This document shows positions 1 through 4,924 of a stretch of 5,504 nucleotides of DNA, piece by piece. Position 1 is the first letter of the stretch, and each line of letters opens with the position of its first letter. The stretch lies in assembly GCA_002712305.1 (NCBI GenBank), contig PATE01000027.1, forward strand, positions 1 to 5,504. The letters are read 5' to 3'. Below the pieces are notes generated by a model. That model was not told the origin of the DNA. It did no database searches and saw only the letters and a list, made by a program, of their open reading frames with translations. Both the position numbers and the translations under genes were made by a program. This DNA is from Gemmatimonadota bacterium (GTDB lineage: Bacteria > Latescibacterota > UBA2968 > UBA8231).

Positions 1-51
1 GGTCCCATACGTCTGCGTGACGTAGAAGCATTGCAGATCCAGAGGGTGTAG
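1..51 (+). CDS. Possible C-terminal tail of an upstream gene (left-truncated)
   Basis: The first frame is open from the left edge for 16 codons to a TAG at 49-51. The translation (GPIRLRDVEALQIQRV) reads like an ordinary protein C-terminus. The other two forward frames stop within the first 25 bases. This is too short to identify a family or to exclude chance, since 16 open codons are unremarkable in GC-rich DNA. If real, it would place a co-oriented gene about 170 bases before the small gene at 222. Confidence 0.2.
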   Translation, partial: GPIRLRDVEALQIQRV

Positions 52-76
52 CGTGTGCGGGAGATGGAGGCGGAGG

Positions 77-94
77 GCACGTTGACAATCGTGC
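77..94. promoter_or_regulatory. Palindromic site enclosing a TTGACA box
   Basis: GCACG (77-81) and CGTGC (90-94) form a perfect 5-bp dyad around an 8-base centre that contains TTGACA at 82-87, the consensus -35 hexamer. No convincing -10 box lies 16-18 bases downstream, where the sequence is C-rich, so this is not called a complete promoter. The dyad could be an operator for the small gene/fliM unit. No sigma-54 (GG-N10-GC) or sigma-28 flagellar promoter was recognised here. Confidence 0.25.
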
Positions 95-154
95 GCGGCG
101 TTCCCGACCCCTATGTGTAGACGATCTCGAATCCGTGTAGACGATCCCGACCCA
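91..154. repeat. 20-nt direct repeats upstream of the small gene/fliM unit
   Basis: GTGTAGACGATC occurs exactly at 115-126 and again at 135-146, a 20-base period. The match extends to GTGTAGACGATCYCGA with one mismatch. A degenerate third unit at 91-110 shares the end TCCCGACCC (102-110) with the unit at 135-153. A 20-base period is close to two helical turns, so tandem sites for a regulator on one DNA face are possible. They could equally be a remnant of local duplication. Confidence 0.5.
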
Positions 155-183
155 ACAGCATGCAAGAGACCCTACGAGCATCT

Positions 184-214
184 GCATCCGCGACGATGCG
201 TGAGAAGGAAGGAG
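184..214 (+). promoter_or_regulatory. Leader hairpin and strong ribosome-binding site of the small gene
   Basis: GCATC (184-188) and GATGC (195-199) form a perfect 5-bp hairpin just before the Shine-Dalgarno sequence AAGGAG (209-214). That sequence sits 7 bases before ATG 222. A second GCATC at 178-182 could pair with the same GATGC. The near-ideal ribosome-binding site is the main reason for believing the small reading frame is translated. Confidence 0.5.
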
Positions 215-221
215 AAGCACA

Positions 222-368
222 ATGAGTGAAGTTCCCATCGAAGAGATCGGCCGCATCCTGCCGAGTCTGACCGAGCGAGAGTGGACGAAGCTGGGCGGAC
301 AGCAGGAGTTGTCGCCAAAACAGATGCTCGCCGCACTACAGGATACTTTCGGCCGCGACTTCCCGTGA
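222..368 (+). CDS. Small hypothetical protein (48 aa) directly upstream of fliM
   Basis: This 48-residue frame starts at ATG 222 behind a near-consensus ribosome-binding site (AAGGAG, 7-base spacing) and ends at TGA 366-368. About 73% of its codons end in G or C, as expected for real genes in this GC-rich DNA. The product is soluble, with no signal peptide or membrane segment, and looks helical: EEIGRIL near residues 7-13, SLTEREW near 15-21, and SPKQMLAALQDTF near 31-43. No family is recognised. It lies 19 bases before fliM on the same strand, so the two are probably cotranscribed and possibly translationally coupled. It is not the missing FliM N-terminus in another frame, because it lacks the LSQxEIDALL pattern. 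Whether it partners FliM is speculation. Confidence 0.65.
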   Translation: MSEVPIEEIGRILPSLTEREWTKLGGQQELSPKQMLAALQDTFGRDFP

Positions 369-387
369 GCAACGACGGCAGGAGCAG

Positions 388-1377
388 ATGGCAGCGCGCC
401 GCGACACGGCCAAGGTGAACGTGTCGGGATACGATTTTCGTCACCCTGCTCGCGTCAACAAGGATCAACTGCGCACGCTGGAGAATCTACACGACCACTT
501 TGCTCGCCTGCTCAGTTCCACCTTGTCGGGGGCGATGCGGAAGATCGTCGATGTGGATACGGCGTTCGTCGATCAGACCACCTATCGCGAATACATCATG
601 TCCCTGTCGAATCCGGCCTGTTCCTATCAGTTTCAGATGGACCCCATGCAGGGGGCGATCATCATGGACTTCGCCATGCCCGTCGTGTTCGGGCTGGTCG
701 ATCGCATCCACGGTGGACGCGGGTTCTCCAAGGGTGTTGAGCACCGTCAGATGACGCAGCTCGAAATGGGCGTCCTGGCACGTGCGGTCAAGCGCGCCGT
801 GGCGGATCTCGAGTGCACATGGGAACCGATCTTACCGGGCAATCAGATTCACTCGATCGAACTGGAGACCAACCCGAAGTTCATGCAGATCACGGCGGCT
901 CCTGAGATCGTGATCCTGCTGGCCTTCGAGGTCAATGCACCGGGGCTGACGGGGCTGATCAGTCTCTGCTATCCCTATTTCACGCTGCAATCCACCTTGC
1001 CCCGCCTCGGCATGCAGACGGCACCGCGACACCCTGGGATCAGTGCACAGCGGGCACGGGAGCAGAATCGACTGCGTCTGGGTGGCATGTCCCTGCCGGC
1101 CGTTGCAGAAATCGGGCGCACGACGTTGTCAGCATCAACGGCGAGCACCCTGGCCGCAGGAGACGTGATTCGATTGGATGCCCACGTCGACGATCCGGCG
1201 CCGATTTTTGTCGGGGCCCAACCGAAATTTCTCGGATTTCCGTGCGTCACCGAACCGGATTCGACGGCGGTGAAGATCGCAGGCCGCATACCACCCCAGT
1301 TCTCGGCGCACTATGGAACGGTGGATACGCCGGCACGACCCGAGCACAGGGTGCTCAAATCGTCCGATCTGGCCTGA
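388..1377 (+). CDS. fliM: Flagellar motor switch protein FliM, lacking the N-terminal CheY-binding segment
   Basis: FliM forms the middle layer of the flagellar C-ring. It joins FliG above to FliN below and normally receives phosphorylated CheY. The 329 residues match the family from YDF (15-17) onward. The middle domain spans about residues 25-205 and includes the FliG-contacting GGxG motif as GGRG (109-112) within DRIHGGRG, the NPKF motif, and TGLISLCYPY. A linker follows at about 206-228, then the C-terminal SpoA domain at about 229-300 with PAVAEIG (237-243), GDVIRL and VGAQPKFLG (275-283). Closest resemblance by eye is to the Bacillus type. The usual first 15-20 residues (LSQxEIDALL) are absent. 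The frame upstream is open only to a TGA at 268-270 and contains no ATG, GTG or TTG, so ATG 388 is the only plausible start. AGGAG at 380-384 is a rather close ribosome-binding site. No fliN or fliY follows; the next gene is convergent. Identity is near certain; function in chemotactic switching is not. Confidence 0.95.
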   Translation: MAARRDTAKVNVSGYDFRHPARVNKDQLRTLENLHDHFARLLSSTLSGAMRKIVDVDTAFVDQTTYREYIMSLSNPACSYQFQMDPMQGAIIMDFAMPVVFGLVDRIHGGRGFSKGVEHRQMTQLEMGVLARAVKRAVADLECTWEPILPGNQIHSIELETNPKFMQITAAPEIVILLAFEVNAPGLTGLISLCYPYFTLQSTLPRLGMQTAPRHPGISAQRAREQNRLRLGGMSLPAVAEIGRTTLSASTASTLAAGDVIRLDAHVDDPAPIFVGAQPKFLGFPCVTEPDSTAVKIAGRIPPQFSAHYGTVDTPARPEHRVLKSSDLA

Positions 1378-1454
1378 ATACGTGGCTTGAACACTCGGAC
1401 CGAAACACCTGGCTGAATCATCGGGTCTGCACTACCCGGCCCGAATCACCCAGT
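1375..1454. repeat. Degenerate 13-nt tandem repeat after fliM
   Basis: Starting at the fliM stop codon, units with the core YGAAnCAC/T..GG recur every 13 bases: TGAA at 1375, 1388 and 1414, CGAA at 1401, and CGAA at 1442 after one poorly matching 14-base unit. Individual units differ at many positions (for example TGAACACTCGGAC and TGAATCATCGGGT). This is an eroded array and not a fresh satellite. It fills most of the 90-base gap between two convergent genes. Confidence 0.4.
1422..1438. terminator. Weak hairpin between convergent genes, possible bidirectional terminator
   Basis: CGGGT (1422-1426) and ACCCG (1434-1438) form a perfect 5-bp stem with loop CTGCACT. TCTGCAC (1426-1432) can alternatively pair with GTGCAGA (1461-1467). 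There is no T-tract on either strand, so this is not a canonical intrinsic terminator. The position, between two converging stop codons, is where one would expect termination for both fliM and the Asp-box gene. Confidence 0.25.
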
Positions 1455-1467
1455 CTGTCGGTGCAGA

Positions 1468-2397
1468 TCAACCGCGAGGGGCGGCCAAGGCCCGGATCGG
1501 CACCTCCGCCTCCCAAGCTTCGGTCCAGGTTTCCCCCAGGTCGTCGCTGCGGTAGAGGGTTTGCTCAACGGCGACCCAGGCGCGATCCACGCCACCGAAG
1601 GCAAGACAGAAGGTGTCGATGTTGCCTTCGATGTAGGGCGGAAAACCGCGACTCACGTGTCGCCATCCCGCACCCCCGTCCGTCGACCGATACAGCCGTC
1701 CCTCTCCCTGGTGCGGACCCAGGCTGACACTGGCCAGCATCAACTGGGGGTCGTCGTGATCTACGGCAATGGCCCGACCATACCGCGTCGCCAATCCATC
1801 GACGGCATGGCGCCAATTGTGCCCACGGTCGTCGGAGACGAACACGCCATCGGCCGTATTCGCATAGACCCGCTCCGGTTCGGCCGGATGAGTGACCACC
1901 TGGTGCACATCGGGGTGGATGCCATTTCCCACCGGTTCCCAGGTGTTGCCGCCGTCCGCCGACCGCACAATGCTGCCCACGTGGATGTCGGCGTAGATCC
2001 ACTTGCCATGATCGGCGATGGAGCGAACGCAGGCGGGACCGCCCCAGGGCGTGCCCCACTCCTCTCGTCCTTCGACGCGATCGAAGCCCTCCAGCGGTTC
2101 TACCAGACCGTCACCGGTGATCCGATACAGGTGGGCCGGTTCCGTTCCTACCAGCAATACAAGTGGTTCCTCACACAGGATCCGCACGCATGTGACCTTT
2201 TCTTCCAGATCGGTGTGTAGTCGTCCGAGCTCCTGGCCGCGACCTACCACCACGTCTCCACCTCCCACCCAGGCCGCCACCAACGATGCGGTCATGTCGA
2301 TGACGGGGGCCGTGTCGCTGGAGACCAGGGGCGCGGGAACCACGTCGTTCTCTTTGGTGTTGAGCAGCAGAACCTGTTGATCGGTGGCGATGAGCAT
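1468..2397 (-). CDS. Asp-box (BNR/sortilin-type) beta-propeller-like protein
   Basis: The 309-residue product carries four Asp-boxes (S/T-x-D-x-G-x-x-W): SADGGNTW (146-153), SDDRGHNW (188-195), STDGGAGW (238-245) and SDDLGETW (284-291), spaced 42-50 residues. Such hairpin motifs mark blades of sialidase-like or Vps10/sortilin-like propellers. The N-terminal half (1-140) adds strand-rich stretches (AAWVGGGDVVVGRG, LLVGTEPAHLYRI) that likely form further blades. The start MLIATDQQVLLLN fits the first propeller strand typical of this group, and there is no signal peptide, which suggests a cytoplasmic protein. AAGGA (minus strand, 2414-2410) lies 12 bases before the ATG. Sialidase activity is not supported: no catalytic arginine triad could be assigned, and Asp-boxes are structural. 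It is divergent from the 710-residue gene and may share its regulation. The specific role is unknown. Confidence 0.88.
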   Translation of the reverse strand: MLIATDQQVLLLNTKENDVVPAPLVSSDTAPVIDMTASLVAAWVGGGDVVVGRGQELGRLHTDLEEKVTCVRILCEEPLVLLVGTEPAHLYRITGDGLVEPLEGFDRVEGREEWGTPWGGPACVRSIADHGKWIYADIHVGSIVRSADGGNTWEPVGNGIHPDVHQVVTHPAEPERVYANTADGVFVSDDRGHNWRHAVDGLATRYGRAIAVDHDDPQLMLASVSLGPHQGEGRLYRSTDGGAGWRHVSRGFPPYIEGNIDTFCLAFGGVDRAWVAVEQTLYRSDDLGETWTEAWEAEVPIRALAAPRG

Positions 2398-2449
2398 GGG
2401 GCGGGATCGTCCTTCGCAGAGTCCGTGGGTGGGCGGCGTGCGGCCTATC

Positions 2450-2479
2450 CCAATACCACTGCAGGGACCTGCTTGTCAA
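2450..2479 (-). promoter_or_regulatory. Candidate promoter of the Asp-box gene
   Basis: On the minus strand a perfect -35 hexamer TTGACA (2479-2474) is followed after 18 bases by TATTGG (2455-2450). This is preceded by TGG, which would act as an extended -10 element (TGnTAT). Transcription would begin about 45 bases before the ATG at 2397. The -35 is convincing and the -10 is only a half match, so this is a candidate. Confidence 0.4.
2461..2472. promoter_or_regulatory. Palindrome GCAGG-GA-CCTGC inside the promoter spacer, possible operator
   Basis: GCAGG (2461-2465) and CCTGC (2468-2472) form a perfect dyad with a 2-base centre. It lies exactly between the proposed -35 and -10 boxes of the minus-strand promoter, a classic position for a repressor or MerR-type activator. 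It is also 85 bases before the divergent plus-strand gene, so one regulator could control both. A 10-bp dyad can arise by chance in GC-rich DNA. Confidence 0.3.
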
Positions 2480-2556
2480 GGTGCTGTCCGCTGTCGGTCA
2501 TTCCCCACGCTCCGTATTTTGCGCCCCATCGACCTCGACAAGGAGCAGGGAGCACC

Positions 2557-4689
2557 ATGGCAGACGGCATTTTTACCGACCTTCGTACCCACTGGTTCGG
2601 TCATTTCGGGTCCGGCCAACAAGGCCACGCCGGTCTCGGCATCGCACGACATGCGGGGGGTGTGCTCACCGTTGCCAACGACGGCCAGATTCCCCTCACC
2701 GTCTCTCCGGGGGCAGATCCGCCCCATCTGGTGCGCCTGGGTATGCGAGTTAAGCTGCACTGCCTGCACACCGAAGGCACCGCCGACCACGGTCAGCTCG
2801 TGGAACTGCGACAGGAGAACGACCCGGCACCCAAGTGCAGCTTTCTCGAAGAAGGTCCGGTCCGTGTCGGCATGCGTGTGGCCTTCGACCTGCTCGACGC
2901 GGAAGGTCATTATCACGGCGATGGCCGTCAGGACGTGTGGCTCTATCGCGAGGGAGACGTGCACGTCACCTGGTCGATGCACATCATGGACGAGTGCGCC
3001 CACGGGGCCGTAGAGTCCGCCTGGATCGAGGCCACCGGCGACCCGGAGTACACGCAGGTCTGGATTGGTGATGACAGCGTCGAATCGACGCAGGTGCGTC
3101 GGGTCTTCGGAGAGTCGCTTGCGGCAAAATCGATCGTCTTCAGTGGCGCGCCCTCTCTTAAGCCTGTCGGACTCTATTGGGTGCGGGATGAAGGGCACGT
3201 GTGGGAAGTCGGATCCGATCACGGTCCACTGCCCCCTTTTTACGCGTCACGCTGGCCCACAGGCATGCAGCAGTGGTGCTGGGCAAACATGGGCTGGGCG
3301 CAACATGACACCGCGGCAGCTACAGCCTGTCGAACCGACGACGGCCCCGCCGCTCGGTTTGCGTGGCGCGAGAAAGCCAAAGAGGCAGGTGTCATCGTGC
3401 ACGCGGCAACGCTGGTGGTGTCTGTCGCCGCCGACGAAGCAGATCTGGCGCAACGGATCGCCGCGACCCAGCGGCCACTGACGCCACAGGTGACGGGTGG
3501 CACCTTCCGCTGTTATACCGAAGAGGATGGCATCTACGAGGTGGGTCAGGCAGATCCGGGCAAGGTGTCGATCGAGTTTCCAACAGATGCGCTCGAACGC
3601 GTTGTTCGGGTGCGCCACTTCCGGCGCAAGACCCAACCTCGTCATCGCGGTGGCGTGGTCGCCCGGGCTGATGGGGCCGCCATTCGTCCCCAACTGATGT
3701 CGGAGGGCGAACTGACGGACGACATCTGCGTGCCCATGGACATGAGTCATCGAAACGACTCGGTCGATGATGTCCTGGTGAGTCATCGACTGTCTGCAGA
3801 GCAGCCCACCGTCCTGGAAATCGAGCGGGTCGCCGGCGCGCAGGCGACGTATCAGAGTGAAATCACGGGAGTCGATCTCCAGCGTCGTGCGGGCAATCGT
3901 CGAGATCTGGCGATCTGGACGAGCCACAATGTCGAGAGACCTCTGCTCGAAGTGGATCTGTTTTCAGGTGCCGTGCACCGACTCACGGGTTTTCAGCAGT
4001 CAGATCCCGTCATCTGGGAAATGCCGATGGCGTGGTTTCTATCCTGCGGCATTTCGCCCCTTCACTACTGCAATCAGATCCAGGAATTCGACATCCTCGA
4101 CGCGGGCCCATCGCGGATCGAACTCTACTGGCGCACGATCAACCCCAACGGACGCGCTCAATCCGAGACGTGGTTATCCATTCCTTCCGATCACCCTCGT
4201 CCGCGGCTCGAGGTGCGCATGCGGATGGAGATCCTGAAACAGTGGGACGGAAACAACGTCGAGTTCTCAGACATCTTTCCCTATCCGTCACGCCTGGTGG
4301 AAACGTGGGATCACGACGCCGTCGTCTTCATGCAGCAGAACTCGACGACGACGATCTACACCCTACGGCCCGACACCAGTACTCACAGCTCAACGGGAGA
4401 GGAGGTGGGCCCACACCTTTTCTACGGTCTATTCTCCAGCGACCTGGGCAACGTGTTGTCCTTCTTCCGCAACCCACAGCATCCGAAGATTCCCTTTCAC
4501 TACTCGGTTTGTGGCAACTACATCGATGTCCACGTGAACTTTCATCCCGAGCAGGTGCCCGTACCGGCGGGCACCGTTTTCGACGTCGATTTCGTCACCG
4601 AGGTGTACGGGGATGGCCACACGAGCGTCGACGAGATCCGCTCGATTGGCGATAATTCACTCGCCGCGGGGAAATTGGTCATCGATTGA
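2557..4689 (+). CDS. Large tryptophan-rich, probably beta-sandwich protein of unknown function (710 aa)
   Basis: No family is recognised. ATG 2557 is preferred because GGGAG and AAGGAG precede it. The longer frame from ATG 2377 would add 60 low-complexity residues overlapping the divergent gene's start. The 710-residue product has no signal peptide or membrane helix, is rich in alternating hydrophobic strands, and holds 19 tryptophans (about 2.7%). An aromatic patch QQWCWANMGW lies just C-terminal to RWPTG. A helical stretch (ADEADLAQRIAATQRP, about 292-307) and a basic cluster (RHFRRKTQPRHR, 353-364) lie centrally. The motif FLEEGPVRV (96-104) recurs as ILDAGPSRI (513-521), each followed by strands (VWLYREGDVHVTWSMHI and WRTINPNG...LEVRMRMEIL), which suggests two related sandwich halves. 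The C-terminal part (PAGTVFDVDFVTEVYGDG) resembles the edge of mutarotase-like or glycosidase supersandwich folds, but no catalytic residues can be assigned. A link to carbohydrate handling, with the divergent Asp-box protein, is inference. Confidence 0.85.
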   Translation: MADGIFTDLRTHWFGHFGSGQQGHAGLGIARHAGGVLTVANDGQIPLTVSPGADPPHLVRLGMRVKLHCLHTEGTADHGQLVELRQENDPAPKCSFLEEGPVRVGMRVAFDLLDAEGHYHGDGRQDVWLYREGDVHVTWSMHIMDECAHGAVESAWIEATGDPEYTQVWIGDDSVESTQVRRVFGESLAAKSIVFSGAPSLKPVGLYWVRDEGHVWEVGSDHGPLPPFYASRWPTGMQQWCWANMGWAQHDTAAATACRTDDGPAARFAWREKAKEAGVIVHAATLVVSVAADEADLAQRIAATQRPLTPQVTGGTFRCYTEEDGIYEVGQADPGKVSIEFPTDALERVVRVRHFRRKTQPRHRGGVVARADGAAIRPQLMSEGELTDDICVPMDMSHRNDSVDDVLVSHRLSAEQPTVLEIERVAGAQATYQSEITGVDLQRRAGNRRDLAIWTSHNVERPLLEVDLFSGAVHRLTGFQQSDPVIWEMPMAWFLSCGISPLHYCNQIQEFDILDAGPSRIELYWRTINPNGRAQSETWLSIPSDHPRPRLEVRMRMEILKQWDGNNVEFSDIFPYPSRLVETWDHDAVVFMQQNSTTTIYTLRPDTSTHSSTGEEVGPHLFYGLFSSDLGNVLSFFRNPQHPKIPFHYSVCGNYIDVHVNFHPEQVPVPAGTVFDVDFVTEVYGDGHTSVDEIRSIGDNSLAAGKLVID

Positions 4690-4702
4690 GGGGCTCGTGG
4701 CG

Positions 4703-4719
4703 GTGGCCAGGCAGGCCAC
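4703..4719 (+). terminator. Strong hairpin after the 710-aa gene, possible terminator
   Basis: GTGGCC (4703-4708) and GGCCAC (4714-4719) form a perfect 6-bp GC-rich stem with a 5-base loop, 14 bases after the stop codon. The position suits an intrinsic terminator, but no T-run follows (the next bases are AAGCCGTATATT). It may instead stabilise the 3' end of the message or be the first element of the structured gap region that follows. Confidence 0.4.
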
Positions 4720-4738
4720 AAGCCGTATATTGGAAGGG

Positions 4739-4908
4739 CGGTGACTGACCCGGTCACCGAGATGTACCGATCTACCCCCAATGACCCCGTCCACCTCCCC
4801 GTGGTTGGGTCGTTGGTTTACCGCCCGGCGCCGCAGTTTGCGGTCCGGTCCTCCCCGTGTCCGCAAACGCGAGCCATGACGCCAGAGCATTGGCAACGAT
4901 GGCCGCTC
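4739..4908 (+). ncRNA. Candidate structured leader RNA or small RNA upstream of the PHP nuclease gene
   Basis: Consecutive stems fill most of the gap. P1 is CGGTGAC/GTCACCG (4739-4745/4753-4759, 7 bp, 7-base loop). P2 is ATGACCC/GGGTCGT with inner CCAC/GTGG (4781-4813, about 11 pairs around a 3x2 internal loop). P3 is either CCGCA/TGCGG (4831-4835/4839-4843) or the longer GTTTGCGG/CCGCAAAC (4836-4843/4861-4868), and these two exclude each other. P4 is GAG+CCAT/ATGG+CTC with inner GCCA/TGGC (4871-4908). TATATT at 4726-4731 could be a -10 box, but no -35 is evident. The RNA ends just before GAGG (4914-4917) and GTG 4925, where a leader would act on translation. High GC raises the chance of accidental stems, and no known riboswitch class was recognised. 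Confidence 0.35.
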
Positions 4909-4924
4909 ACGCCGAGGCCCGCCC

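Noticed and set aside
75-95. Sigma-54 promoter suggested by GGGCACG followed by TTG
   Set aside because: The required GC dinucleotide 10 bases after the GG is absent (AT at 88-89), so the -24/-12 geometry fails.
1242-1727. Plus-strand frame running through the fliM end, the gap and the Asp-box gene end
   Set aside because: Its product is an Arg/Pro-rich low-complexity string that straddles two convergent real genes. It is a chance open frame.
1561-2220. 219-codon plus-strand open frame across the Asp-box gene
   Set aside because: It is antisense to a gene with four clear Asp-boxes, and its translation shows no recognisable domain. GC-rich codon bias on the true strand opens opposite frames.
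2377-2556. N-terminal extension of the 710-aa protein from ATG 2377
   Set aside because: The extra 60 residues look non-coding (Arg/Pro/Ser/Cys-rich, no signal peptide). They overlap the first codons of the divergent gene, and good ribosome-binding sequences precede ATG 2557 instead.
2476-3222. 248-codon minus-strand open frame inside the 710-aa gene and its upstream gap
   Set aside because: It lacks any family motif and overlaps a better-supported gene with its own ribosome-binding site. It is a mirror of G/C-ending codons.
3247-3927. 226-codon minus-strand open frame inside the 710-aa gene
   Set aside because: It is a shadow frame for the same reason. No plausible ribosome-binding site or domain was seen.
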